A stretch of DNA of 54,347 nucleotides from an uncultured Oscillospiraceae bacterium (lineage in GTDB: Bacteria > Bacillota > Clostridia > Oscillospirales > Ruminococcaceae): NCBI GenBank assembly GCA_947522735.1, contig CANNTZ010000010.1, positions 1 through 54,347 on the forward strand, given 5' to 3'. Made by a program: the position numbers and the translations under genes. The notes beneath the pieces are model-generated. The model was not told the DNA's origin, made no database searches, and saw only the letters and a list, made by a program, of their open reading frames with translations. How positions within the stretch are numbered: position 1 is the stretch's first letter; the number at the start of each line of letters is the position of its first letter. Shown piece by piece: positions 16,407 to 25,049 of this stretch.

Positions 16407-17123
16407 TCAGAGCGGGTTCACATCCTGATCCACGCTCCATATCGTCAATTCTTCCGTAAATACATATTCGCTGAGGCTGCATATGGCGGCGATGGCCTCG
16501 CCCGCGTCTTCACCGCTGAATTTCAGGCTGTTGTTATCCTTGCCCGCGGCCACGTTGAAATTGGTGTTGCAGCCGCCCGGAATAAAGCAGGTGGCGCGCA
16601 CGCCCATGCCCTTGACCTCAAGATAGAGGCATTTGGTAAACTCGCGCAGTCCGGCCTTGGCGGCGGAATAAACCGAGAAGCCCGGCCATGCGTGCTGCGA
16701 ACAAACGGAGAGCACATTCACAATCATACCGGTTCGGCGCTCCGTCATCATCGGAGCAAAAACGCGACAGCCGTACATCGCGCCGTAGAGATTAAGGCGC
16801 AGGCTGTATTCGATTTGCTCCATGGACTGCTCGAGGTAGGGCTCGATTGTCACGCCGCCGCCGGCGTTGTTGATCAAAAAGTCGATCCGGCCATATTTTT
16901 CGGCAACAAACGCCCGCGCCCGCTCCCAGTCGGCATATTGGGTGATATCCATGACGAATATGTCGTCCGCCCCGGTATCCGCCTGCGCAGCCGTCAGCTT
17001 TTCCTCCGAGCGGGCTGCGATGATAACGCGGCAGCCGAGCTTTTTCAATTGTCTGGCCGTGCCGAGCCCCATGCCCGACGAGCCGCCCGTAATGAACGCC
17101 ACTGTATTGGTTAAATCCTTCAT
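16407..17123 (-). CDS. Short-chain dehydrogenase/reductase
   Basis: 238 aa, classical SDR length. Numbered from the ATG at 17123 it has the dinucleotide site TGGSSGMG (12-19), NNAG (85-88) and the catalytic S139, Y152 and K156. An arginine-containing AARSEE after strand two suggests NADP preference (inference). I prefer this ATG because AAGGG lies eleven bases upstream; a GTG four codons earlier would overlap that site. The gene follows the binding-protein gene after a long spacer containing a strong hairpin, so its expression may be lower than that of the transporter. It probably interconverts a ketone and an alcohol group of the imported substrate. Confidence 0.85.
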   Translation of the reverse strand: MKDLTNTVAFITGGSSGMGLGTARQLKKLGCRVIIAARSEEKLTAAQADTGADDIFVMDITQYADWERARAFVAEKYGRIDFLINNAGGGVTIEPYLEQSMEQIEYSLRLNLYGAMYGCRVFAPMMTERRTGMIVNVLSVCSQHAWPGFSVYSAAKAGLREFTKCLYLEVKGMGVRATCFIPGGCNTNFNVAAGKDNNSLKFSGEDAGEAIAAICSLSEYVFTEELTIWSVDQDVNPL

Positions 17124-17316
17124 TTCATTCAACACCCTTCACATTATTCGGATTTGCTCCGTTTTCCGGATAGCGCCGTGCGCAATGCTGTCTACCGGCG
17201 CCGCACAGACACAAATTGCGCTGCTCATCGCAAGCGCCTTCCATCCGCGGGGAAGCGTGCGGGCATCCGGATAAGCTTCAATTCTCGCATAGGGCTTCCG
17301 TACAAAACCGGAAAGG

Positions 17317-17349
17317 CTGCACCGTTTTCCGGTCGGGAAAACGGTGCAG
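17317..17349 (-). terminator. Strong intercistronic hairpin after the binding-protein gene
   Basis: A 14-bp perfect stem, CTGCACCGTTTTCC and GGAAAACGGTGCAG, has a five-base loop. The minus-strand flank CCTTTCCGGTTTTG is only weakly U-rich, so partial termination or 3' protection of the transporter mRNA is more likely than full termination. Confidence 0.6.
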
Positions 17350-17365
17350 CAGGATCAATGCGTCG

Positions 17366-18925
17366 TTATTTGGTGCTGTCGTACCATTCCTGATACTGGT
17401 TCATAATTTCCTCGCCGCCGTTGTCCTTGAAATTCTGCTTTAAATTTTCAAACGCCTCATCGGTATAGCCGTCGACGATGATGTTGGTCATATCGTCATT
17501 CAGCACACTTGTCAGGTTGCTTATCTTGTCTGCGCTTGCCGGAACATTCGCAGGGGCCATCTGGAGCTCGTTTGGCTTGACGGTGTTTTCGGTAAACGCG
17601 ATATACTTATCAAAGCCTTCAAGGATATTGTTGACCGTATCAAAATGATCCGTCAGATCCAAACGGCTATAATAGCCCTTCAGGCCGGCAATTGCGGGGA
17701 AGCTGTCCGTTTTGGTGATTGTGCCGTCCGCGTTCTTGATCGCGTCGCGGCCAACGATGCCAAGCGCGAAGATGTCCAGAATATCCTCGTTGCTGTTCAC
17801 GATATTCAACAGATCAAGAACGTACGGAACCTTGTCCTCGCTGGTTTTCGGGATGATAAAGAACGGATTGCCGATGCCGTGGCTGGGCAAAATGCCCTGC
17901 TCGCCGTTTTTGCCCTTCGGCGCTTCGATATAAATCCATTCGCCGTCGGGGTTCTTTTCCTTGAACGCGGACATCTGACGAACAATCTCAACATAGTTTA
18001 TTTCCATCATGAAGCACTGGCCGGAAATCATTTTCTGAATCGGCTCCTGATCCAAAAGGAATTCCGAATCCATCAGGCCGTCCGCATACAGCTTGGCGGC
18101 GTATTTCAAAAATTCGGCGCCGCGCTCCTCAACATAGGGGAAAACGACCCTTCCGTCTTCGATCAGATAATTATAGAAGCGGTCGGAGGGAATGCCGAAG
18201 GCGCCAAGGATAGAGGTCATGCCGGAGCCGATATGGGATCTCATCACATACGGAATCATATCCGGCTTCTTTTCCTTGACTGTCTTGAGCACGGAATAAA
18301 TCTCATCCGGCGTGGTCGGTATGTCAAGCTGTAATTCATCCAGAATATCCTTCCGGAGCGCCAGGGAGGTCACGCCTCCGTCAAACTGCACCAGGCGGGG
18401 CAGATAATACAGCTTTCCATCGACGGAATTGGCCCGGATGACATCTTGTCCGTAATAGTCGTTCAAAAATGGCGCATACACAGGCAGAGCTTCTTCCAGA
18501 TTGCAAAGTCCGCCTTCAGCGGCATACTTGTTGATCAGAGAGCGGCTTGCGCCCTGAATCATATCCGGAGCCTTTTTGCTGGCCAAAAGAAGGGTGATTT
18601 GTTCGTCGGCATCGGTACCGGATTTAAACAGCGTCCAGTCAAGCTCATATCCGGTTTTTTCCTGAAGCAGCGTGTAGATTTCGCTGTCCATGATGGTAAC
18701 GCCATCCGGCATGGGAGCGCCGGCGGGAACGGTCACGATGGAGAGCTTTTTCGCTCCGGTCAATTCGTGATTCGCGGGTTCGGAGCTCGCGGCTGAGGAG
18801 GAAGCCGGAGCGGAGCTCTCTGTATTCGGTGGGGCCGTTGTTCCGGTGCAGGAAACGAGCGTCATGGTAATGACCGCTGCCATTAATACAGAGATTGCCA
18901 ATTTGCAAATTCTTCTTGCGTTCAT
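17366..18925 (-). CDS. Extracellular sugar-binding lipoprotein of an ABC transporter (LplA-like)
   Basis: 519 aa from the ATG at 18925, which has GGAAG nearby. A lipoprotein signal peptide ends in the lipobox LVSC (C26 is lipidated). A Ser/Ala/Pro-rich linker (27-52) is followed by a large type 1 solute-binding domain of the LplA/YtcQ kind, ending with a Gln/Trp-rich tail typical of the group. It should be anchored on the outer face of the membrane and deliver a sugar, oligosaccharide or uronate-like ligand to the two permeases encoded upstream. In related operons the binding protein often comes first; here it follows the permeases, with a hairpin behind it. Confidence 0.9.
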   Translation of the reverse strand: MNARRICKLAISVLMAAVITMTLVSCTGTTAPPNTESSAPASSSAASSEPANHELTGAKKLSIVTVPAGAPMPDGVTIMDSEIYTLLQEKTGYELDWTLFKSGTDADEQITLLLASKKAPDMIQGASRSLINKYAAEGGLCNLEEALPVYAPFLNDYYGQDVIRANSVDGKLYYLPRLVQFDGGVTSLALRKDILDELQLDIPTTPDEIYSVLKTVKEKKPDMIPYVMRSHIGSGMTSILGAFGIPSDRFYNYLIEDGRVVFPYVEERGAEFLKYAAKLYADGLMDSEFLLDQEPIQKMISGQCFMMEINYVEIVRQMSAFKEKNPDGEWIYIEAPKGKNGEQGILPSHGIGNPFFIIPKTSEDKVPYVLDLLNIVNSNEDILDIFALGIVGRDAIKNADGTITKTDSFPAIAGLKGYYSRLDLTDHFDTVNNILEGFDKYIAFTENTVKPNELQMAPANVPASADKISNLTSVLNDDMTNIIVDGYTDEAFENLKQNFKDNGGEEIMNQYQEWYDSTK

Positions 18926-18967
18926 GTTGATTCTTCCTTTCAAATTATTTATTTCCATAAACAGGAG

Positions 18968-19894
18968 TTACCCTTTTACAGACCCAAGCGTAATGCCGGT
19001 GACAAAGTATTTTTGCAGGAACGGATATAAAATCAGGATCGGAACGATGGAAACGATAATCGTTGCGTTTTGGATCGACTGCGCCGCCACGTTTCCGTAA
19101 ATCGTGGGGTCAATAAAATTCTGACCCATAAGATCGCTCGCGCCGATCAGCAGATTGCGCAAATAAAGCTGTAGGGTGTATTTCTCCGTGGAGGTCAGGA
19201 AAATCATGGGGCGGAAGAAATCGTTCCATAGGTCAACGGCAAAGAACAGGCATATGGACGCCATTGCCGGCTTTGCAATCGGCAAAACAATGCGGAAGAA
19301 GATGGTGAAATGCCCGGCGCCGTCAATTTTCGCGGATTCCTCCAGACTGTCCGGGATACCGGCCATGAAGCTTTTCAGGATCAGCAAATAGTAAGGACTG
19401 ATGATTGCAGGCAAAATCAACGCCCAAAGGCTGTCATACAGGCCCAGACTGCGCACAAGCAGATAGCCCGGGATGAGTCCTCCGCTGAAGATCATGGTGA
19501 ATATATAGCAGGCAATCAGAAGGTTACGCTCACGAAAACGCTTTTTCCCGATTGCATATGCCGTCATTCCGTTTGTGAGCAGGGCCAGCGCGGTTCCGAT
19601 GGCTACCACAGTCAGCGTGTTTTTCAATGAAGTAAAATAGGCGGCCTGCTTCAATACATATTTGTAGGCGCCGAGCTGGACGTCCTTCGGCCAATATTTT
19701 ACCTCTCCGGCCAGCACGGCGGCCTCTCCGCTGATGGACTTGAACAGCACATTCAAAAAAGGAAAGATGAATATGACGCAAAGCACCAGCAAAAGCACGA
19801 CGCAAACAGCTTGCATGATCTTGTCGCCGGCGGACTGGATTTCGCCGCTTTTTCCTTTTGAAATCTTGACGCTCTTTTTTGCATCCGTTACCAT
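18968..19894 (-). CDS. Sugar ABC transporter permease (LplC/YtcP-like)
   Basis: 308 aa, six predicted membrane helices starting near residue 29. The cytoplasmic EAA loop, EESAKIDGAGHFTIFFRIVLP at about 207-227, is the contact for the ATPase subunit. It ends in GSVKG, as is usual in this family. It overlaps the other permease gene by 7 bp, so the two are translationally coupled and form the heterodimeric channel. No ATPase gene is in the operon; a shared MsmX/UgpC-type ATPase elsewhere in the genome is the usual partner. Confidence 0.93.
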   Translation of the reverse strand: MVTDAKKSVKISKGKSGEIQSAGDKIMQAVCVVLLLVLCVIFIFPFLNVLFKSISGEAAVLAGEVKYWPKDVQLGAYKYVLKQAAYFTSLKNTLTVVAIGTALALLTNGMTAYAIGKKRFRERNLLIACYIFTMIFSGGLIPGYLLVRSLGLYDSLWALILPAIISPYYLLILKSFMAGIPDSLEESAKIDGAGHFTIFFRIVLPIAKPAMASICLFFAVDLWNDFFRPMIFLTSTEKYTLQLYLRNLLIGASDLMGQNFIDPTIYGNVAAQSIQNATIIVSIVPILILYPFLQKYFVTGITLGSVKG

Positions 19895-20844
19895 AAGCCT
19901 TCACCCCGCTTGGACTTTACAATTGCATTGGCTGTCAAAATAAAAGCTGCATTTACTAAGGAGGTAAACAGGCCGACGGCAGTGGTAAAATCGTACTGCC
20001 CCTTTGAAATACCCGTGTACCACACGTAAGTATCCAAAACCGTAATGACATCCGTTACGCGGGCATTGTCCAGCATCAGAATTTGATCCAAACCCACACT
20101 CAGTACGCTGGATAAGCGGAGAATAAACATGGTTATGATTATATCCGCCATCTCCGGCAGAGTAATGTGCAGGATGCGGGCCAGCCAGCCTGCGCCGTCA
20201 ATTTTTGCGGCGTTATACAGCTCCGGGTCAATCGAGGTCAACGCGGCGAGGTATATGATGGAGCCCCAGCCGACGTCCTTCCAGATATCCGTGATTACCA
20301 ACACGCCGCGAATGCTTTGCGGATCCATCAGATAGGATTTGACGGGAAAGCCCAGCGCGGAGGCTATTGCGTTTATCACGCCGGTTTTGCTGAAAATATC
20401 AAAACACAAGCCGGCGATCACCACCCACGAAATGAAATGCGGAAGATAAAATATATTCTGCACAATTCGCTTGTATGCGGCATTCGTTACCTGATTGATA
20501 ATCAGCGCCAAAATGATCGGCGCAGGAAAGCCGAAAAGGATCTTCAGCGCGCTGATGGCAAAGGTGTTTCCCAAAACCGAATAGAACTTCGGCATGGTAA
20601 ACAGGACTTGAAAATGCTTGAAGCCCACCCACGGACTTGCCCAAACGCCCTGAAAAATATTGTAATCCTTAAAGGCAACTACAATATTCAGCATCGGGAC
20701 ATATCGGAAGAGGATCAAAAGCGCAAATCCCGGAAGAACCATGAGCAAGAGAGCCGGACTGAAAATAATGGATTTCATATCGGATCGGCGGGCCTTCTTC
20801 GGCTTGAAAATAGATTTCAAATCGGCTTGACGCACCTTGTTCAT
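19888..20844 (-). CDS. Sugar ABC transporter permease (LplB-like)
   Basis: 318 aa from the ATG at 20844, chosen because AAAGGAG lies eleven bases upstream; a GTG at 20865 overlaps that site. A basic N-terminal segment (RQADLKSIFKPKKARR) precedes six helices. The EAA loop, AAKIDGAGWLARILHITLPE, lies in the last third. It pairs with the following permease and the lipoprotein as the uptake system of the operon. It lies 25 bp downstream of the 2-hydroxyacid dehydrogenase gene. Confidence 0.93.
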   Translation of the reverse strand: MNKVRQADLKSIFKPKKARRSDMKSIIFSPALLLMVLPGFALLILFRYVPMLNIVVAFKDYNIFQGVWASPWVGFKHFQVLFTMPKFYSVLGNTFAISALKILFGFPAPIILALIINQVTNAAYKRIVQNIFYLPHFISWVVIAGLCFDIFSKTGVINAIASALGFPVKSYLMDPQSIRGVLVITDIWKDVGWGSIIYLAALTSIDPELYNAAKIDGAGWLARILHITLPEMADIIITMFILRLSSVLSVGLDQILMLDNARVTDVITVLDTYVWYTGISKGQYDFTTAVGLFTSLVNAAFILTANAIVKSKRGEGLW

Positions 20845-20869
20845 CTTGAAAAACGCTCCTTTCACGACT

Positions 20870-21889
20870 TTATTTAATTAGAAACCGCGTTTCTTCTCCC
20901 CTTGCTTCCTTCTCAAGGGCGTCCGCAAGCAATTTGGGCGTATGGATAAACGCATCGTTGCTGCCGCCGGCCATATGAGGCGTAAATGTAATATTGTCAA
21001 GCGAAAGCAGCGGATCGTCGGCTGCGGGCGGCTCGTGGTCGAACACGTCCAGAAAGGCGCCCGCTATTCTTTTTTCCTTTAACGCCTCATACAGCGCGGC
21101 CTCATCTATCAGGCCGGAGCGTGAGGTGTTGATGAGATAGGCGGTCGGCTTCATCCGGGCAAGCATTTGAGCGTTGATCATGCGCTTGTTCTCCGGGGTG
21201 AGCCGCGCATGGATAGTGACAAAATCGCTTTTCTCCATCAGCGTCTCCAGTGGAACCAGAGTGACGTCGGAGCCGTGATAAAACGGATCGTAGGCAAGGA
21301 TCTTGACGTCAAAGCCGGACAGCTTTTTTGCAACCAGCCGGCCGATTTCTCCATACCCAATGATCCCCACGGTTTTTCCGTACAGATCCGGGATCATGCC
21401 GCTGTTTGAGTATTCGCGTAGCCACCTGCCGGTTTTGATTCCGTAATGGCCGCGCGCAATGTCCCGCGCCTCGCATATCATTGCGCCCACCGCAAAGTCG
21501 CTGACCGCATGTGCATTGCGCCCAATCGTATGATAGACCCGTATTCCGCGAGCTTTTGCGTATTCCACATCCACGTTTTCATAACCGGCGCGCAGAACGC
21601 CGATCTTTTTAAGCCTGGGACACAGATCGATCAGCCCTTTGCCTATCGGGAAAAACTGAGTGACCAGAATATCCGCGTCCTGCGCGGCGGCCAATATTTC
21701 GGCCGGAATGGGTATATCCTCGCGGCCGCCCTGCTCCACCAGCAAATTTATGTGTTGCAGCTCGTCAAACCCGCTCAGGCTCCATTCCACGGTTTCAAGC
21801 TCCATGCCATATTGCCTCAGCCCGGACATGCCCGCCTCAATATAGCTACAGGGAATAAACAAATCACCGATACCGACTATTTTCATCAT
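20870..21889 (-). CDS. D-isomer-specific 2-hydroxyacid dehydrogenase
   Basis: 339 aa. The NAD-binding motif GYGEIG is at 178-183 and the conserved catalytic R257, E286 and H305 (PHMAG) are all present. The family reduces 2-ketoacids or oxidises D-2-hydroxyacids, including glyoxylate/hydroxypyruvate and phosphoglycerate types. The absence of an ACT or other C-terminal regulatory domain argues against a standard SerA. Its ATG overlaps the aldolase stop (ATGA), so it is coupled to that enzyme. It may process an acid product of aldol cleavage or of sugar-acid oxidation; the exact substrate is not evident. Confidence 0.87.
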   Translation of the reverse strand: MMKIVGIGDLFIPCSYIEAGMSGLRQYGMELETVEWSLSGFDELQHINLLVEQGGREDIPIPAEILAAAQDADILVTQFFPIGKGLIDLCPRLKKIGVLRAGYENVDVEYAKARGIRVYHTIGRNAHAVSDFAVGAMICEARDIARGHYGIKTGRWLREYSNSGMIPDLYGKTVGIIGYGEIGRLVAKKLSGFDVKILAYDPFYHGSDVTLVPLETLMEKSDFVTIHARLTPENKRMINAQMLARMKPTAYLINTSRSGLIDEAALYEALKEKRIAGAFLDVFDHEPPAADDPLLSLDNITFTPHMAGGSNDAFIHTPKLLADALEKEARGEETRFLIK

Positions 21890-22767
21890 ACTCGTCCTGC
21901 ACTCCCGAAAGCTCTGATCTTGTGGCGAATGACCTCGCGCATTTGCCGCTGAGCCTGTTCATAGACAAACACCGGCCACATGGACAGGTTGCTGATGGAA
22001 TTGAGCTTTTCCTTCAGTCCGGAATTAAGCCCATGGAGCACCTCTGAAAAAATATTGATTTTGCAAATTCCGTGTGCGATAGCCTGCAGCACCTGATCGT
22101 CCGGCGTGCCGCTGCCCCCGTGGAGCACCAGCGGCTTTTTGCTCACGCTGTTGATCTCGTCCAGTCGATCCAGATGCAGACGAGGTACGCCGCGGTAAAC
22201 CCCGTGCACGGTGCCGATTGCGACGGCAAGCGCATCCACATCGGTCAATTCGATAAAGCGCTCCACATCGTGCGGATCAGTCAGGCTGTTTTCCGGATTG
22301 TCGGCCTGGCCTGTGCATCCGGTGGTTCCGTCGTCCGTGCCGGAAAGGCCGTCTCCGACATGTCCCAGCTCCGCCTCCACGCTTATGCCGGTTTTGTGCG
22401 CAAGGCTCACCACCGCCCTCGTGTTTTCGACGTTCCGCTCAAACGGAAGCACCGAGCCGTCGTACATGACGGATGTGAAGCCCACTTCGAGAGCCTCCTG
22501 AATATCCTTGTAGTCATTGGCGTGATCCAGATGAATGCACACGGGAACGGTGTATCGCCGAGACGCCTCCCGAAGCATGGCAGCCAGAAAGAAAATACCC
22601 TTATCCTGCAAATCCGGCTTGAGGCACATCATGAGCGCCGGAGATTTTTCCTCCTCGCAAACGTCCATTACCGCCTTGATCATTTCATAGTTGCTTACAT
22701 CAAATGCCGGGATTGCGTAGTGCTTTTCGCGTGCATCCTGAAGCAGGGGATTCATGGAAACCAACAT
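21886..22767 (-). CDS. Class II (zinc) fructose/tagatose-bisphosphate-type aldolase
   Basis: 293 aa. The catalytic D81 and zinc ligand H82 lie in HLDHA, with further motifs YDGS (102-105), EAELG (131-135), GTVHG (185-189, zinc H188), LHGGSG (215-220, zinc H216) and KINIFSE near 235. It cleaves a phosphorylated ketose into two trioses, or a related reaction. It sits between an SDR and a 2-hydroxyacid dehydrogenase and across from an FGGY kinase, a set that fits oxidation, phosphorylation and cleavage of an imported polyol or sugar acid. The substrate is not certain, as FBP, TBP and keto-acid aldolases look alike. Confidence 0.88.
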   Translation of the reverse strand: MLVSMNPLLQDAREKHYAIPAFDVSNYEMIKAVMDVCEEEKSPALMMCLKPDLQDKGIFFLAAMLREASRRYTVPVCIHLDHANDYKDIQEALEVGFTSVMYDGSVLPFERNVENTRAVVSLAHKTGISVEAELGHVGDGLSGTDDGTTGCTGQADNPENSLTDPHDVERFIELTDVDALAVAIGTVHGVYRGVPRLHLDRLDEINSVSKKPLVLHGGSGTPDDQVLQAIAHGICKINIFSEVLHGLNSGLKEKLNSISNLSMWPVFVYEQAQRQMREVIRHKIRAFGSAGRV

Positions 22768-22802
22768 ATTCTTAATTCCTTTTCCTGTTACGTTATTTTT
22801 TG

Positions 22803-23543
22803 TCAGCGCATCAGCATTCCGCCGGTTACGTCAAGCGTAGCGCCGGTTATATAATCCGACTGGTTGCTGCACAGAAAAACGACGGCGGCAGCAACCTCGC
22901 TCGGGTCCGCAATTCGGCGAAGGGGGATCCGCCGCAGATAGTCGTCCTCACGATCAGCTAAGGCGGCTTGGTTCATCGGCGTCCGCATCATGCCGGGCGC
23001 AACCGCATTGACGTTGATTCCGTTGGGTGCAACCTCGCGCGCAAGCGAAATCGTGAATGCCACCAGCGCCGATTTTGAGGCGGCATAGTGCGCGTGTCCG
23101 GAGGTGGAGCCGTGAAACGCGGCCTGCGAAACCATGTTGACGATTTTTCCCTTTTTGGATTGCTCCACGCACTGCCTTGTGAAATTTTTCGAGAGAAGAA
23201 ACGGCGCTATCAGGTTGATATCCAGGGTTTTCCTGAAGGAATCCGCCGTCATTTCGTTCACATAAGCGGTTGGCCAGATACCGGCGTTGTTGATCAAAAG
23301 ATCGATATCGCCCGCCTGCCTCCAAAGCGCCTCCACCTCGTGCTCCTTGGATAAGTCCGCCGTGATAAATGTGGAGCCATGTCCGCAGTGTCCGGCGTTG
23401 GCTTCCAGCAGACTTGCTTTGGACGGCAGGTCATGCAGGAGCACCTGCACGCCCTCCTGCGCAAGGAGAAGCGCAATCGCTTTTCCGCATCCGTCCGCCG
23501 CTCCGGTGACCAGAGCTCGTTTTCCGCTGAGTCCGTAATTCAT
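22803..23543 (-). CDS. Short-chain dehydrogenase/reductase, first gene of the catabolic operon
   Basis: 246 aa. TGAADGCG (13-20), NNAG (85-88) and the triad S139, Y153, K157 mark a classical SDR. The acidic residue after strand two (HDLPSK, D38) suggests NAD(H) preference. It resembles FabG/sugar-alcohol dehydrogenases. The operon context points to oxidation of a sugar alcohol or reduction of a keto-sugar at the entry of the pathway. It has a consensus promoter about 160 bases upstream and regulatory-looking TGTTCA motifs in the leader. Confidence 0.86.
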   Translation of the reverse strand: MNYGLSGKRALVTGAADGCGKAIALLLAQEGVQVLLHDLPSKASLLEANAGHCGHGSTFITADLSKEHEVEALWRQAGDIDLLINNAGIWPTAYVNEMTADSFRKTLDINLIAPFLLSKNFTRQCVEQSKKGKIVNMVSQAAFHGSTSGHAHYAASKSALVAFTISLAREVAPNGINVNAVAPGMMRTPMNQAALADREDDYLRRIPLRRIADPSEVAAAVVFLCSNQSDYITGATLDVTGGMLMR

Positions 23544-23562
23544 TTACACACTCCCTATTTAA

Positions 23563-23576
23563 TGTTCAATTGTTCA
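23563..23576. promoter_or_regulatory. Operator-like TGTTCA repeat in leader of catabolic operon
   Basis: TGTTCAATTGTTCA is a direct repeat of TGTTCA just upstream of the first SDR gene. The related TGTTCAATTAAACGTTCA lies at 23788-23805 (minus strand), and TGTTCAATTGAA at 24929-24940 lies by the kinase promoter. The shared motif suggests a common repressor, most likely the DeoR protein encoded between them. Confidence 0.5.
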
Positions 23577-23705
23577 TTTGGAAATTTTAGCTCGATTTTG
23601 AACCGCTCTTTAAAATTTGATGGAAAACAACCTGTTTTACGAAAAGAGGATGAAAGTTGTACAATAATTAACAGGTGTCTCGTGTTATTTCTCCCCTTAT
23701 TTTCT

Positions 23706-23734
23706 ATTATAAAGGGCATATTACAATTTGTCAA
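23706..23734 (-). promoter_or_regulatory. Consensus sigma-A promoter of the catabolic operon
   Basis: On the minus strand TTGACA (23734-23729) and TATAAT (23711-23706) have a 17-bp spacer. Transcription would start near 23699, leaving a leader of roughly 155 bases before the first gene. Confidence 0.85.
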
Positions 23735-23787
23735 CGGCGGCGAAAAAAAGATTAGTGTTACATCTGTTTCAAAAACCCGAACACAAA

Positions 23788-23805
23788 TGAACGTTTAATT
23801 GAACA
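23788..23805. promoter_or_regulatory. Operator-like element upstream of the catabolic operon promoter
   Basis: Two TGAAC half-sites in tandem (TGAACG and TGAACA on the plus strand) lie about 55 bp upstream of the -35 box. The motif matches the ones at 23563 and 24929. Confidence 0.45.
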
Positions 23806-23889
23806 TTAACCCCCATTTTTTACTGTGAAGGTCAACCGGCATGAAGCGGCGAGGGAGCGCTCTGGCATCTCCCGGCAGGAAAATAAAAA

Positions 23890-23920
23890 TTTTCTCCGGA
23901 AAGCTTCTTTCCGGAGAAAA
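23890..23920. terminator. Terminator downstream of the DeoR regulator
   Basis: A perfect 13-bp stem, TTTTCTCCGGAAA and TTTCCGGAGAAAA, has a five-base loop. On the minus strand it is followed by TTTTTATTTT, so it ends the regulator transcript. The 23806-24111 gap holds no gene that I can support. Confidence 0.85.
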
Positions 23921-24111
23921 CGGGTTGGCGCCAAGGCAGGCCGTTTTTGCCTGCGGCGCTCATATGGCGCAAACAAAAATAACGTTGGTGCGGGCAAGGG
24001 CGTCCGCCTGCGAGCCTTGTTAAATTGTTGGGAGACGCCTTTTGGAAAGCTCGGTCTCATGCCAAAAGAGAGGCTGTCAAGCTGCGCAGCTCCACGTAGC
24101 TGAAGCGGGGA

Positions 24112-24870
24112 TCATGGAAATATCACGTTGATTTTGCGTTCGTCCAGATATTTGCGCCATTCTTCGTTCGGCGCGCGGTCGGTCACGATGCAGTCGATCA
24201 GCTCCAATCCGAACAGCTTGCAGGAGGAAACCCGGTCAAACTTGCTGTGGTCGCAGAGAAGCACGCGCAGCTTGGCATTTTCGAGCATGATCTTTCGTAT
24301 ACAGGCCTCTTCCTCATAAACCCAGCTCAGGCCGTGCTGCATGGAAATCCCCTTGCAGGAAATGAAGGCCGCGTCCGCATAAAAGGAGGAAAAGAAATTT
24401 CTGGTGAATATGCCGGTGTAGGAGGAGGTCGTTTTAGCCAGCAGACCGCCGGAGGAATAGACGTTCAGGGGGGCATACTTTAGCTTTTCAATCATCTTCT
24501 GCCCCTGCGTCAAGACGGTTAATCCGCTGAAGCGGGGCAAAAATTCCGCCAAAAACTGAACGGTCGTGCTCGAATCCAGCGACAACACGTTCCCGTTGTG
24601 AATGAGCGCCGCCGCCTTCTCGCAGAGAACCAGCTTGCAATCCGGGTTGTCCATCTGTCGAACATCTGCGGGCAGCTCGCGGTCTATCGCGTCCAAAAGC
24701 ACCGCGCCCCCGTATACGCGCTTCAGATATCCGCCCGCCTCAAGCTTGCTGAGGTCGCGCCTTATCGTTGCCTCGCCGATGAACAGCGTTTTGCTCAGCT
24801 CGGTCACCTTCACGGTGAAATTTTTCTTCAACAGCCTCAATATTTCCTCTCTGCGTTCAATATCCGTCAT
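24112..24870 (-). CDS. DeoR-family transcriptional regulator
   Basis: 252 aa, standard length. An N-terminal winged helix-turn-helix (about 6-57, with GEATIRRDLSKLE as the recognition helix region) is followed by the sugar-phosphate sensing DeoR C-terminal domain, including SLDSSTT and the CDHSKF segment. GGAGG precedes the ATG by eight bases. It lies between the catabolic operon and the divergent kinase, both with TGTTCA motifs at their promoters, so it is the likely repressor of both and is probably released by a phosphorylated pathway intermediate. It has its own terminator. Confidence 0.92.
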   Translation of the reverse strand: MTDIERREEILRLLKKNFTVKVTELSKTLFIGEATIRRDLSKLEAGGYLKRVYGGAVLLDAIDRELPADVRQMDNPDCKLVLCEKAAALIHNGNVLSLDSSTTVQFLAEFLPRFSGLTVLTQGQKMIEKLKYAPLNVYSSGGLLAKTTSSYTGIFTRNFFSSFYADAAFISCKGISMQHGLSWVYEEEACIRKIMLENAKLRVLLCDHSKFDRVSSCKLFGLELIDCIVTDRAPNEEWRKYLDERKINVIFP

Positions 24871-24928
24871 AAACCGTGCCTCCGCTTGCGTAGTTTTTTA
24901 TTTTAATGTTCAGTATCAGGCGAGCGCG

Positions 24929-24940
24929 TGTTCAATTGAA
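24929..24940. promoter_or_regulatory. Operator-like palindrome between DeoR and kinase genes
   Basis: TGTTCAATTGAA contains the palindrome TTCAATTGAA and sits 17 bases upstream of the kinase -35 box. It shares TGTTCAATT with the sites near the catabolic operon. A further half-site (TGTTCA) is at 24907-24912. Confidence 0.5.
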
Positions 24941-24956
24941 TAATATTTCACCTGTA

Positions 24957-24985
24957 TTGACATTGCTTTTTTTATATTCTATAAT
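24957..24985 (+). promoter_or_regulatory. Consensus sigma-A promoter of the FGGY kinase
   Basis: TTGACA (24957-24962) and TATAAT (24980-24985) are separated by 17 bp. The start would be near 24992, about 58 bases before the kinase ATG. Confidence 0.88.
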
Positions 24986-25049
24986 AAAGATACCATATAA
25001 AAAGCGTAAAATCAAGTAAATTGTTAAATATTATGGGAGAGCTGATCAA

